Source: Carettochelys insculpta
Taxonomy: Eukaryota > Chordata > Testudines > Carettochelyidae
Direction of reading: 5' to 3'
DNA length: 64,000 nucleotides
Assembly: GCF_033958435.1 (NCBI RefSeq)
Contig: NC_134161.1
Coordinates: 16,616,001 to 16,680,000, forward strand
A program made the translations under genes and the position numbers. The notes beneath the pieces are model-generated. The model did no database searches. It had not been told where the DNA came from and worked only from the letters and a program-made list of their open reading frames with translations. How positions within the stretch are numbered: position 1 is the first letter of the stretch; each line of letters starts with the position of its first letter. Positions 1 to 11,470 of the stretch are shown here, piece by piece.

Positions 1-17
1 GGTCCTTGTCAGTCTAA

Positions 18-303
18 GGCTTCATCTACACAAGGAGAGAAAATTCATCCCAGATATGCAATTCTAGCTACCCCATTAATGTAGCTAGAATTGACACATC
101 AGGATTGACTTCCTGTCCCCGTACAGATCAGGGCTCTTGGGGCTCATGCTTGTGTCCCTTACTACATGCAATAGGATGGAGTACCACGGTTGACAGCTGA
201 GCCCAGAAAGATCAATTTTGCCACGTCTTCACAGATGCAGCAAAACTGAACCCCTAGAAATTGATCACAGCACATTGAACAACAGGTAATTGTAGATTCT
301 GCC
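18..303. mobile_element. Harbinger-like MITE, complete ends
   Basis: A 286 bp element. The left end GGCTTCATCTACACAAGG pairs with the inverted right end GGCAGAATCTACAATTACC. It is flanked by TAA on both sides (15-17 and 304-306), a 3-bp target duplication as in the PIF/Harbinger superfamily. No transposase is encoded, so it is non-autonomous. The superfamily call rests only on the ends and the duplication length. Confidence 0.6.
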
Positions 304-627
304 TAAGCTGTCATCCTCTCTGCTGTTTAACACCTCCCTCCTGCCTCTCCTCCCCAATGCATTTCTTACGATATTCAACAATGGACAAAGTGTCCACTAA
401 CAGCCCCAGCTGACCGTTCCCATACATGGGAACAAGTTTGGTTTTCTACAAGAGCAGCTCTCATGATCCTCTCCAAGCTGCTGTCATCAATGGCTCCTGC
501 GTTGTGTCCTTACTTCATACTAGCCTGACAAACACTGTTACCTCCAGCCAAGCCAAAGGGTCTACTCTTCTTTTAAACCTTTTGACTGCCGTCTGTTGAA
601 AAGACTATAGATGTGGCTCAGAATCAT

Positions 628-905
628 AGAATCCCAGGGCTGGAAGGGACCTCAGGAGGTCAAGTCCAGACCCTTGCCCAAAGCAGGATTATCCCCAACT
701 AAATCATCCCAGGCAGGACTTTGTCAAGCTGGGACATAGAAACCTCCAGGGATGGAGATTCCACCTCTTCTCTAGGTAACACATTCCAGTGCTTCACCAC
801 CCTCCTAGTAAAATAGTTTTTCCTAATATCCAACCTCCACCTCCACCACTGCAGCTTGAGACCGCTGCTTCATGCTCTGTCAGGTACTTGGGGAAGGAGA
901 GAGTC
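628..905 (-). mobile_element. CR1 LINE 3' end, 5'-truncated
   Basis: Read on the minus strand this ends in CCCTGGGATTCTATGATTCT, the CR1 3' terminus, and upstream it has the degraded ORF2 C-terminus (REVVES-type region, 'LARLDKVL'-like). It is a short 5'-truncated retroposon with no function expected. Several indels break the frame. Confidence 0.9.
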
Positions 906-1469
906 GCACACTTCTTCCCTATGAACTTGAAATAAGCTCCAGTACGTAATATCCATTTCTGGCCAACATCTCTGCCCTCACTGGCAGCAATGTTAGTGTA
1001 AGAGCAAAGGAATGACCCACCTGATGTACAGGATGGGAGAAATGCACAGGCAGCAGGTAATTAAAAGAAACCAATCCCAATTAAGCTGTCATGAACTGCC
1101 ATAAAGAGGACTCTGCTGGAGCACAAGCTTACAGTTGGAGCAAACCATTTCTGGAACTCCTGTGCCAAACCCTCATGGGGAGATTGTTCTATTTGCTTTA
1201 TGAGCTGCATCAAAACTGGCTGGACGAGGGCAATGACAAGCCTGTGTCAGGCTCCAGGCACTGGGGAGAAAGACAGATGAAGAAGAGGTGGGAAACAGCA
1301 GAGATGAGTTACAAAAATGAAATGTGAATACCCTCATTCCCCAGTTTAGTGCTCTGACTCTGCAAACAGCAACAGCAGCACCACTTAGCAGGGATCATTA
1401 ACATCTTGTGAGTAGGAGCCTGATTGTACTCCACAGTGGAATGGGTGGAGGCACAGAAATCCACATGTT
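906..1469. other. No gene or known repeat recognised
   Basis: Roughly 560 bp with average base composition. Reading frames are short (78 codons at most), without splice-site context or a recognisable domain. I see no promoter or RNA gene. Confidence 0.5.
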
Positions 1470-1516
1470 CATAGAATCATGGAATCCCAGGACTGGAAGT
1501 ACCTCAGGAGGTCACT
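1470..1516 (-). mobile_element. CR1 LINE stub
   Basis: Only the last 45 or so bases of a CR1 3' end (inverse of AATCATGGAATCCCAGGACT and following). Very short 5'-truncated copies are usual for CR1. Confidence 0.75.
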
Positions 1517-1675
1517 GCACTTTGGTATCTTTGGTCCACACCCTCCATGCAATTTGATAAAATTGTTGAAAGGCCCTGGTCATTTACAGCTCAACAATGG
1601 CTCAGATAGACATACTTGTGCAGGCAGTGAGGTGATAGCAATTCTGGGTCAGTATGTACAAAGAGCAAATTCTAG

Positions 1676-1790
1676 ATCGGGGTTGGCAACCAAAATAGCA
1701 AGAAGAGCCTTATTTTTTTCAAATTCAGTAAAAAACTCTAATTCAAGAGCTGCAATGCATGTGAATACGAGACAGTCCTTCATAAATAAC
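1676..1790. repeat. Dispersed repeat, possible hAT left end
   Basis: Starts CGGGGTTGGCAACC, which resembles hAT-type termini, followed by an A/T-rich block (AGCAAGAAGAGCC) that I recall as repetitive in turtles and crocodilians. No matching right end found, so the boundaries are open. Confidence 0.35.
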
Positions 1791-2060
1791 ACCAACCAGA
1801 CTTTTTGTATCTCCTATTTTAAGAACAGTGCACACACAATGATTTGTAATGCTATACATGTTTACTACAGGACTTTTATAAACTTTTTACATATTCTATT
1901 TCCTTGCTCTATATACGTGTTTGTATGACTGTCTTCCTGACTTTCACTCCCGAACCCACTTTCATTATGCCAGTTTTACACCCCACTTGTGACTTCCCTA
2001 TGATGAGAACAGATTGATGAGCGGAGACCCATGGCTCTGAAAAGACCCAAGGCAGCAGAA

Positions 2061-2258
2061 GGGCCACCATGAGTCTCTGAGGCACCCAGTAAAATCCACC
2101 AAGAAGCACAGGATCCCCTAAGGGGCCAACAAGGGACTTGTCATAACATGTAGTGAAAATAAATTTAAAGCCTGAGTCACAGCACAACTGATAAGCAAGT
2201 TGTGACCAGACAATGGCTGTAAACTAGCCTGGGTGCCTCAGAGCCTCATGGTGGCCCA
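2061..2258. repeat. Inverted repeat, 28 bp arms
   Basis: Arms at 2061-2088 and 2230-2258 (GGGCCACCATGAG...GAGGCACCCA) are reverse complements at 27 of 28 positions, separated by about 140 bp. The surrounding sequence is not assigned to a family. It could be a remnant of a fold-back element. Confidence 0.6.
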
Positions 2259-2764
2259 CATAGGTGAGACATTGGTCACTGACACAAGGGAAACCCCGTA
2301 TCCACAGGCTGTCGGCATGAGGCTCTGAAAACAACATGAAGTCAGCACACAAGGGACAGACAACAGTGAGCTGTGGAGCACGTAAGGAGAAGGCAAAGTC
2401 ACACCCTTTTATCCTGCATCTGAAGAAATAAGTGAACAGTGTGGTTACATTAATGAAAATGGGCTCCCAACCAGCTTGGGCTGGAACATGGTAAGAAGAT
2501 TTCAGGGTGAGATTAGACTGCTTTAGCCTGAAGGTTGGCGTCTTAGATTCAGTTTCATCTCCAGATGCATATTACGATCGCATACATAACCTATTCTGAT
2601 CTGGTATCTCTTCTATTTTAATCTTTGACAACAAACAGACTTGTTTCCACTATCGAGGTATCTCAGCACTGTTACATGATGAAGGCACTGATTTGGAGTC
2701 GATTCAAACACTTATTGGCCCTCTGGGGATAGCAAACCCAGTATTTCTGTGAGGAGCCTGTGAC
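2259..2764. other. No gene recognised
   Basis: About 500 bp, AT-moderate, without an open frame over 60 codons or a repeat family that I know. Confidence 0.45.
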
Positions 2765-3320
2765 AGACTGGATAGCAAAAGGAAATGATTCAAAAGGGCT
2801 TACGGTTGGGTTGGACCTATTGCAACCAGCAAAGCACAGTCAGGGCCAGCATAGTTCTGAGCCCCCCAGCATGGAAAGGGTGTGGATGCGTTGCAGAGGA
2901 GCCAGCAGAGGGTAATAAAAATGAATATGAGGAGAGGCTGAGGGATTTGGCCTTATTTAGTTTGCAGAAGAGCAAGGGGGGATTTGATAGCGGTCTTCAG
3001 CTTCCTTCAGGGAGACTCTAAAGAGGATGGAGAGAGGCTGTTCTCAGCAGAGACAGATGACAGAACAAGGAGCAATGATCTCAAATTGTGGCAGGGGAGA
3101 TCTAGGTTATATATTAGGGAAACGATTTCCCCAGGAGGGCAGTGGAGCACTGAAATGGATTCCTTAGAGAGGTGGTAGAATCTCCATCCCTAGAGGGTTT
3201 TACGTCCCGGCTTGACAAAGCCCTGGCTGGGATGATTTAGTTGGGGTTGGTCCTACTTTAGGGAGGGGGCTGGACTCAGTGACCTCCTGAGTTTCTCCCA
3301 GCCCTGGGATTCTGTGGTGT
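2765..3320 (+). mobile_element. CR1 LINE, ORF2 C-terminus and 3' end
   Basis: Plus-strand CR1 starting within ORF2 and ending at CCCTGGGATTCTGTGG. Frames carry recognisable C-terminal ORF2 blocks (RDLALFSLQKS, EDGERLFSA, DRTRSNDLKL), but the frame shifts near 2990, so the copy is dead. It contains CCAGCAGAGGGT, one base off the CTCF core consensus. Confidence 0.92.
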
Positions 3321-3639
3321 TCTGGGAGGACTTGGAGGATCAAATCCCGAAGGAGAAGACAGGTGACCCCTGTGGACCAGGTGTTGTGTTCAGCGATGCA
3401 TCCCTAATCAGACTGGGACCTGCCATCCAGATGGCCTGCCTGCCCCCTTGCCATGCCTGCAGTGAGGCACCCCTAGGCTCCAAGGGAACTGGTCTGCTTC
3501 TCCCAGCCCGAGAGCAGGCTGGCCTTCCGGGGTGTCAGTACACCCTGGGGGGAGCACAGGCAGGGGCTTTTCTGCAGGGAACGCTGCAGTGGGAGACTGG
3601 GCAGAGCTGAGAGGTGGAGGAAGGGAGGGCAGGCGTTTA
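3321..3639. other. No gene recognised
   Basis: GC-richer stretch with a 98-codon plus-strand frame (3314-3610) that starts in the CR1 tail. Its composition and lack of splice sites argue against coding. Confidence 0.45.
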
Positions 3640-4020
3640 TGCTACAGCTTTAGCCAATGCCTGTCTGTAGCTCCTCTACTCTGTAGTTGAAAGAAGTGAT
3701 GGTCCACATATGGAGCACCTGCTGCTCCTATGTAGGGGTGGGCAAAGGAGCCCTTTACAGCACCAGCTACCTGCACTGGGGGAGAAGCCTCCATAGCAGC
3801 ACTATTCCTGGCTCTCCCGGCTTCCCTGTATAACCACCAGCAGGCAGCCTTGAAACTAGGACCTCTGGACCTTAGTGCAGGAGCCTTGACATTTTGAGCC
3901 AACAGCCAGCTCAGCTGTGTCTCAGCTAAGGCAGTAGAGGAGACTTATTCTTTCTCTGTGTAGGTGGTCTAGGTGCCACTACATGGGACAGTGAGCTACA
4001 CCTAGGTATGTGCGTTAAAC
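3640..4020 (-). mobile_element. tRNA-like SINE copy
   Basis: On the minus strand a tRNA-like stretch has GGCTCAAAATGTCAAGG (A-box position) followed by AGGTCCTAGTTTCAAGG (B-box position). About 150 bp before it (CCCATGTAGTGGCACC, AGTCTCCTCTACTGCC) is also shared with the copies at 24564-24690 and 49170-49400, so the repeat unit extends beyond the tRNA-like part. Decayed and not expected to act as a tRNA. Confidence 0.65.
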
Positions 4021-4029
4021 CTGCACCAC

Positions 4030-4970
4030 AACAAACCAGCTGCCCTGGTCCCAGAACCTTGATAACTCCCCTCCCCTGCTCCTGAAGCAGGAGGACCCAG
4101 GCAGCAGGTTGTGACTGTCCAAGCTGTGCTCTTGGGCTGCTCTGATAGCACACTGCCCCAGCTGCAGGCTTGCAGTAAAGCTAAAATTCAATCCCAAATA
4201 AATAGCTCAACTACTGGAATCAATCACAGAGAATTTGCCAACACTCCAGGTTGACACTAGTTCTCACAATGCATTTGTTTCTCAAAACCAGCCACACAAG
4301 CTCCTCCTGAAAGGAGACATAAATCAGTGGTGAAGAAAGACACATAAAACAAGTGCCCCATCAGATCAGTTGTTGCTAAGCAATATATTCCCTGTCTCCA
4401 AGAGAGAGAGAGGTCACCGCTCAGCAATAAACTAAGCCTAGAGGACATAAACTCTTGGGTGCCGTAGAGTCACTTTATAATGGAGAAACATTTTATAACC
4501 AAGCAACGCCTTCCCCTTCTGTCTGATGGCCTAATGAAGATGGATCTGCAGGATGCAAAGTTGGCACCCATCCACAGTTTCAGGTCACCCCAGAACCTAC
4601 TGTGGCTCTTGGAAAGTATCCACAGGCATTCCCAGCCTTTCCGTGGAAGAGATTCAGAAAGCTCCTGAAGCCAAAGTGATAATTATGTCAACACATTGTA
4701 TTACCGAACAATCACACAGCAGGAGCAGGATCCCTGGAAGGCCAGGCTTTCTTCATGACCAGACCCAAGCCCTGCCCCGCTCCCCTTCCCTCCAAACCCT
4801 GCTGAGCTAACACACAAAGGTGCACCATAACTGGGTGCACTATAATTACTCAGACTAAGGACATCACTTTCAGTGGAGAAGGTGGATAATAATTACTCAG
4901 GAGCATCATCCTCCAGCATTTGTGTGACAGTTTGTGCATGAGTCAACAGTATGACGCTGTTGCAAAAAAA
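4030..4970. other. No gene or repeat recognised
   Basis: About 940 bp of apparently single-copy sequence. Frames of 60-85 codons occur on both strands without splice-site context or recognisable domains. Confidence 0.45.
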
Positions 4971-4974
4971 AGCA

Positions 4975-5575
4975 AACATGATTTTGGGATGCATTAACAG
5001 GAATGTTGTGAGCAAGACATGAGAAGTAATTCTTTTGCCCTCCCCTGAAGCTGATTAGGCCTCAGCTGGAGTACTGTGCCCAGTTTTGGGCACCACATTT
5101 TAGGAAAGGTGTGGAGAAACTGAAGAAAGTCCAGAGAAGAGCAACTAACATGATTAAAAGTCGAGAGAACATGACCTGTGAGAGACTATTAAAAGAACTG
5201 GGTTTGTTTAGTTTGGAAAAGAGAAGGCCGAGAGAAGACATGACAGCGGTATTCAAGTACCTAAAAGGGTGTCACAAGAAGGAGGGAGAAAAATTATTCA
5301 CCTTAGGGTCTGATGATAGGACAAGGAGCAATTGGCTTAAAGTGCAGCAATGGAGTTCAAGTTGGACATTAGGAAAAATCTTCTCTCAGGGTGGTCAAAC
5401 ACTGGAATACGCTGCCAAGTGTGGTTGTAGAATCTCCCACATTGGAAATACTTAAGAACAGGTTGGATAAATCTCTGTCAGGGATGATCTGGATGGTGCT
5501 TGGCCCTGCCGTGAGGGCAGGGGACTGGATTCAATGACCTCTCGAGGTCCCTTCCAGTTCTAGTGTTCTGTGACA
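4975..5575 (+). mobile_element. CR1 LINE, ORF2 C-terminus
   Basis: Plus-strand CR1 of a second subfamily. A 114-codon frame (5111-5455) reads KVQRRATNMI, KELGLFSLEKRR, EKLFTLGSDDRTRSN, the conserved ORF2 C-terminal region. The frame then breaks. The 3' end is GTTCTAGTGTTCTGTGAC. It is a non-functional 5'-truncated copy. Confidence 0.93.
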
Positions 5576-5589
5576 CGCGTGCGGGGGAG

Positions 5590-5765
5590 AGGTTTGCAGT
5601 TGATCCTTTTACTCCTCAACATCACGAGGAGTAATGGAGCTCGACAGGAGCGTTTCTCTTGTGGACCTCCCTCTGTGAAGACAGCCAGGTAAGTCGATTG
5701 CAGATAAGTGGATTCTAGCTAAGCAATTGCCATACCTAGAATTGCACATCTACAATCAACTTACC
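5590..5765. mobile_element. Harbinger-like MITE, right part
   Basis: Shares blocks with the complete copies at 9560, 11855 and 51418 (GGACCTCCCTCTGTGAAGAC, AGCCAGGTAAGTCGATTGCA). The left terminal repeat is missing or decayed. Confidence 0.7.
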
Positions 5766-5769
5766 TGCC

Positions 5770-7380
5770 TTGTGTCGAGCAAGCCTTTGTCACAAACAGC
5801 TGCCGGAGCCAGAGAAAAGAGAAGCCTTGAATGAAATACTGGGATTTTAGTGAAGGCCCAGAGGTGAATTATGAAGTGCAAGAGACAGGAGCAGAAATGA
5901 AGACTCAAGCAAAACTCCTGTACCAAGCCACATCCTACACCTGAGGTCACCACTGGAATATTTTCACACTTCATCACAGAAAAGCTGCACATCAACATGC
6001 CCAGCTGGAGAGAAGGACACGAAGCTCTAAGAATACAACGGGGTTGGGGGAACGTTTAAGAAGCTTAATGCTTCCACTGGCCACCGTTCGAGAACTACCA
6101 AAGAGTAACAAAGTAACAGCTCATCTCTGAGTCCTTCACACAACCTGACCTTTCCCAGGGTGCTCATGCCTATCACACCATCAGCTTTATGGCTGATTTT
6201 AGGCAGATGTGCTGCAGTTTCCATTTCCTATTTTTCCATTGAGCTGGATACTCCAGAAACCACATGCATGTGCCACAGGGACAAATGGACAGCCAGGTGT
6301 TGCTGCCAAAACAAGGTACCTGACAAGTTACACCTTTCAAGCACTAACTCAGTCAGCACTGAAATCAGAGACCCATACACTGGCAGGACTCAGTCTGTTT
6401 CTTGCTCAGTCATCTGCATGATGCTCTATGCTCTCAGGCCAGCCACTCTTATGATTTATTCAAATACTCATTACAGTCAATCTATTTTTACACAGAGGTG
6501 CTGATATTCACTGATAGTGGTTAATCATTTATAATGCCATGGACTAGTTAGATGCCAACGTGCTATTAAAAGGAACTCTGCCAGGCGCCTTCAGAGACCC
6601 AGCAAATTGCTAAAAACGGAGTTTTAGATGCACCTTGGGAGGACTTAAAGGATGTCACTGTTGGCCAGTGCCCATTGAACAAACTCAGTCATCTACGTTC
6701 ATCTGCTGATGGGAGAGAAGACGCATGCAACTGGCCCCTCACAGCAGGAGGCACAAGAGTTACAAGGAAATCTGCCTCTTGTTTTACCCATCTCTTCTCT
6801 TCTTCACTGGTCACCCAACTCCACCGCACCAACCAACACTGGGAGCAGCCCTATGCCACAGAAGGCCGCACAGATGGGTAGGCTTTTTCTTGTGACAGTG
6901 GCAGCTGGTGTAACCACTAGATGTAACTTTTGCTATAATCACAGGAGCAATGAAAGGGTTTGTATATAAACAATAGAGCCAAATGTAGCAACAGCGCAGG
7001 CCAGAACTTCTGTCCAGTGAAAATGGTGGGGCCTGACCTTTTACCTCCCAGCCAAGAGGAAATCATTCTGCTACAAGTGTCAGGCTCAGACTTGTCAAAC
7101 TGGCGCCTGTCACGTACTGCGGTAGAGCTAATTACACACCTAGCAGATGAAGTCTACCTTAAAGCACAATCAATAAAGACTAATTAAATAGAATGTCATA
7201 TTACAGGGATCCTTTGTCACATTCAGACTAATCTAATTAGAATTTCACTGTATTTTAAACCCTGACTAGTTCATTGTTAGATGTTTCATTACACAGTGTG
7301 GTGCAGCCAAATATCAAATTTCTGGTCTGATCTTTAACCCTTAACCTCAATGAAAGACAAGAGAAAATGCCAGTCAAAGT
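5770..7380. other. No gene or known repeat recognised
   Basis: About 1.6 kb, slightly AT-rich. The longest frames are 114 codons at 6160-6504 (+) and 86 at 6709-6969 (+). Neither has splice or start context or recognisable family motifs. Confidence 0.45.
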
Positions 7381-7387
7381 TACTTAC

Positions 7388-7454
7388 AGTTCAGGGACTC
7401 TCTGAGTGGACGGATGTGGATAGAGGAGCCTCAGGTTTCAACCCCAGATGGTAC
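7388..7454 (-). other. Exon-like segment, possibly non-coding
   Basis: On the minus strand a T-rich acceptor (GTTTTTTAATATCAACAG) precedes 67 nt that end at a strong donor, GTAAGTAAC. All three frames contain a stop. One is open from the first bases until five bases before the donor. It may be an untranslated or alternative exon, a repeat with chance splice sites, or coincidence. Confidence 0.2.
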
Positions 7455-8460
7455 CTGTTGATATTAAAAAACAGTTACTATTAGTGAAAAAGATTACTAG
7501 AAAGAGAGAGGAGTTCAGAGCAAAAATGAACACCCTGAGATGGATTCATGATGTTTGAGAACAGTCAACATGGCGCTCATTGTTATGCTCAACGTCTGCA
7601 CATATCGCTCTGTGAATCAGCTGACCAGGGCGCAACAATGGCATGTGCATCCCCCCTCACCACGTGCTGGGAGCAACCTCTGCTCCCAACACACACTGTG
7701 GGGAGCACCATAATTGTGTCCTTAAAACAGAAACAGGTAAAAGTTAGAAGTTTCTGACTACATCAGGGCAACTTTGCTGTTCTGATCAATTCTGTGCATT
7801 TTGGAGGCTAGAAACACACGGTGTTAAAAGAATATTATTTACTTTGCAAAATCAAAAAACTCAAAAGATTAGGAAATGCTCGAACTATGATTGCCCAGAA
7901 AATGCTCCTTTGCACCCTCCATGCATATGCATTAATGACAGCATTAATTACATGATTGCACACTATTCCTTCCGTGGGACTTCTCATTCAGTGCACTGGC
8001 ACATTTGGTCCCATGTACCTGATGGATCCCTGAAGTGGATCCATCTATTAAATTAGAAAGGGAGGACCAGTATCTTCAGATGGAAAGAAACAGGAAAAAC
8101 CACAAGAAACAACAGATTCCAGAGGACAACAAAGTGAGGTCATAGGTTTACCATGAGGTCTCCAGAAGGGGACACCAAGCAGAGAATCCTGGAGAGCATT
8201 CACTGCTCCTCAATTTGTGCACCTTAAAGAGCACATTGCCAGGGTCCAATCTGGAGGTGCGAAAAACCTGCCTCATTGGAGCAAGACTGACACACACTTG
8301 CTGTCAAGGACACACGATGGACACTGCGGGTCACCAAGCCTGTCTGAGCAACTATGATCATCTGACAACCCAATATTGTTCCCTCAGTTCCAGATTTCTA
8401 AAACAAGGATGTGGGTAATGCCCCACGTGGGGAGACTCCTCTAACTTCCACCATTCCTTA
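7455..8460. other. No gene recognised
   Basis: About 1 kb of single-copy-looking, AT-rich sequence with only short frames (70 codons or fewer). Confidence 0.45.
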
Positions 8461-8464
8461 GTGT

Positions 8465-8875
8465 AAATCTACACTTGATAGGAAATCAACCCCCCATACT
8501 CCTCATTATTGTGATGACCAAGGGATGTCGACCACAGAGTTTCTCCTGTCGACCTCCCTCTGTGTGGGCAGCCAGATAAGTTGATCATAGATACATCAAT
8601 TCCAGCTATGCAGTTCCAGCTATGCAGGCCTCATATACACTAGGCAAAGTAAGTCAACTATAGATATGCAATTTTAGCTATGGCAATGGTTGTAGCTCAA
8701 AATCAACATACCCGCTCTTGGCTATCTATAGTGGCGAAGGCTGTTTCTCGGCTAACTTGGCTGTCTGCTCTGGGGAGGAGTTTCTCCCATAGACTTCCCT
8801 TATTCCTCGCATCTTGTGAGGAGTACATGGGTTAACTGTGACCCCTGAGAGGTTGATTTTGCATGTCCATAGTAG
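8465..8875. mobile_element. Two Harbinger-like MITE halves, head to head
   Basis: The left half runs forward (GTCGACCTCCCTCTGTGTGG, then AGCCAGATAAGTTGATCA). From about 8640 the same blocks run in reverse (TCTCCCATAGACTTCCCTTA, then AGGAGTACATGGGTTAACTG). It is either two insertions or one rearranged element. No clean target duplication seen. Confidence 0.6.
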
Positions 8876-8879
8876 AGTG

Positions 8880-9559
8880 GGTTGAACTTCTGGGGCAGTG
8901 TAGCTGAAGCCCCAGGCTTTGATTTCCAAACACCAGAATGCAACAGGAGCAGAAAAGCTCTTTAAACACAAGACAGAGTGTAACAAAGGGCCCTGAGAAT
9001 TCCTTTCTTACCCCCTTTGCAGCCAGCGGAAAGACACAAAGCATGCAGACACATCTTTCTATCTCTCTTCAGGCAGTACAAAATTGTAACAGTTGAATCA
9101 AATCTAAGTTATACCTGCAAACAGAGAGGCTTTCAGACAAAGCCAAAAACTATTCAAGGCACAATGTGCTATTTAAAAATCCCATCACGTGAGCAAGTTG
9201 GTCAGAGTTTCAGCTGCTCACATCCGCTCTACACAAAGAAGCTGAATGAGGACGCAGAGACAGAGTTACATGGAGAGAGGGAGACAGGCGAACTTTCCTC
9301 TTTGTCCTGAGCTTAGTAAGCCACCTAAGAAATTGTCAGTTACTGGAAAATACTCCAGTATTTTCTAATTGGTACATTTATTTATGGCTTTTTGTCCCAT
9401 GGGAAATGACAAGGAAGCAGAGCTACCACAAGCCCTAGAAAGTGAGCTGAAATTTAGCTGCTCCCCAAGACCCACACGAAAGATGAGGATCCTCCAACCT
9501 CAGGTCCCATGTACTATCCGTGCCTTTAGGAGAAGCAAGTCGCTGTCATGAGACACCAA
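8880..9559. other. No gene recognised
   Basis: About 680 bp. A 97-codon plus-strand frame at 9017-9310 has no known motif or splice context. Confidence 0.4.
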
Positions 9560-9839
9560 GGGTACGTCTAAACTACCTGCCAGGGTTGATCTGCTGGAGT
9601 TTGATTTTGCACACCTGGTAGAGAGGCACAAAATCAAACCATCTGAAGCTGGTTTTGACCCTTGTACCCTCAATATCGCGAGGCATAAGGGAGGTCAATG
9701 GGAGAAAGTCTCTTGTCGGCCTTCCTCAGTGAGGGCGGCCAGGTAAGTTGACTGCAGATAAATCGATTCTAGCTACGCAACTGCCGTAGCCGGAATTGCT
9801 TATCTGCAATAGACTTAACTCCCTAGTGGAGGCCAAGCC
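9560..9839. mobile_element. Harbinger-like MITE, near-complete
   Basis: Left end GGGTACGTCTAAACTACC. Right end (inverted) GGCTTGGCCTCCACTAGG. Flanks are CAA and CGA, an approximate 3-bp duplication. Internal blocks match the copies at 11855, 27712 and 51418. Confidence 0.75.
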
Positions 9840-10199
9840 CGAGTGTTCTTATTCCATGTGTATAGGACCACTGTGCACACCACGCTGAGCAGAAGCCTTT
9901 TCCCTGAACTGCTAATAGTGACACTTGGGCCCATGTATTAATGCTTAATTTAAACCCAGCCCCATGTAGGAGCAGATCAGATAATTCCTTCCCATTTGCA
10001 CTGCTTTCCTTTGGTTAACCACTCATTTCCTCTGTCTCCTGGGAGTCCGTAAACCTAACTTGTGTTTTACCCAGCAAGGCAGACCTATACCTTTCAGCCC
10101 CTCTGGAGTTACACTGACCTCAGTGGAATTAGTCATGTGCAGAAAGTCACACTCATGCTTAAGGGCTTTTTCTGGAGGGACCTGACCAAGGCCCTCCTC

Positions 10200-10765
10200 A
10201 AGTTCTCCAGCATTTTCCAGTCTTGACAGATCTAAATAATTTTGTGCCACCTGCAGATTTTGCCCCGTCACTTGTTCAGTTTCTGTTCCAGACCATGAAA
10301 AAAAAATATTGACCTGGTGTGAAACCAGAGCATTCACACACCTGTCCTTACCCCTGAATCATGTCAGGAATTGCCCAGTTATTCCTACTCTTCTTTCTCC
10401 AGCCCAGTTTCTAATTTATGGTGGTATTTTAGGTTTCATCCTGTGATTAGTTTGTTACTTCAATTTAGTAGCTTGTGGTGGGGGACAGAGGGAGACGTTG
10501 ATAACCCAGATAAATGACAGTAAATGGCCGTGCTGCTTCCTTTAGCCATTATTTTGTTGATATGCCCAATAATTCAACGAGGTTAAAGCAGCACAATTTT
10601 CCTTAATAGACACCATGGTGCTTTATCATTATATTTCATACACCTCTATGTGTTGTCATTAATCATTATTTCTAAGTGAAATAAGTCTCTTCTCTGAATG
10701 CCCCAGACTTCTACTATAGCTTGTATTGGATTATATTTTTCTTCACTCCAGTGTAAAAGGGAATG
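10200..10765 (-). mobile_element. Old CR1 ORF2 fragment
   Basis: Plus-strand text resembles the antisense of CR1 ORF2 (GTGCCACCTGCAGATTTTGC, TTCTGTTCCAGACC...). Strongly diverged, with no long open frame. It probably continues at 11070-11470 after a younger insertion. Confidence 0.6.
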
Positions 10766-10769
10766 TTAA

Positions 10770-10935
10770 GAAATGATCACCTAGAGAGGTGGTGGAATCT
10801 CCGTCCCTAGAAGTTTTTAAGTCCCGTCTTGACAAAGCCCTGGCTGAGTGATTTAGTTGTGTTGGGTCCTGCTTTGAGCAGGGGGTTGGATTTCATGACC
10901 TCCTAAGGTCTCTTTCAACCCTATGAGTCTATGAT
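10770..10935 (+). mobile_element. CR1 LINE 3' end
   Basis: Contains TAGAGAGGTGGTGGAATCTC through CCCTATGAGTCTATGATTG, the last 165 bp of CR1 in plus orientation. It lies inside the older minus-strand CR1 and therefore inserted later. Confidence 0.9.
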
Positions 10936-11069
10936 TGCCAGTGGAATTTCCAAAAGTTCCAAAGTGAATTAGACACACACGTCCCACTGACTTTCCATTG
11001 GGTTTGAGCTTCCACCACACTAGATACTTTTGAAAATTCAATCCTGCAATTTTTGTTGGCAGTGCAGAA

Positions 11070-11470
11070 CCTTCAACCTTGAATTCTCATAGCCCTTATC
11101 ACTGTCCCATCTGGTCCCGAGGACTTGCCGCTCTCACATTTCTCATTTTCATCCAGCACCTCTTCGTGTAACTCCTCAGCTTCTGACAGTACCTCATCTT
11201 CATCACCACCAAAGGGTCTGAGAGGTATCTCCTCAATGGTCTCTGGTGAAGACTGATGCAAAGAAAAGTATTAGCATCTCAGCAATGTCCCTATCTGCTT
11301 GGTTGCTCCTTTTATCCCCAGACAGCCCCCGAACCCCACATCTCCACTTCCAGGCACACACCCGGACTTGCTTTTTTTATTTGTCTTCTCTTTGTTATTT
11401 AGATTCTGTCTTTATCCTAATTATTTTCTTACTTTTACCCTCCATCATTCAGGCTCCTTTCTATCAATGG
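11070..11470 (-). mobile_element. Old CR1 ORF2 fragment, continued
   Basis: Contains GTGAAGACTGATGCAAAGAA and GCTCCTTTTATC-type blocks that I recall from antisense CR1/L3 ORF2. A 62-codon acidic minus-strand frame (11073-11261: EDEVLSEAEELHEEVLDENE) belongs to this segment. I do not read it as a host gene. Confidence 0.55.

Noticed and set aside
11073..11261. Acidic minus-strand peptide as a host exon
   Set aside because: It is embedded in sequence resembling antisense CR1/L3 ORF2, and no splice signals surround it.
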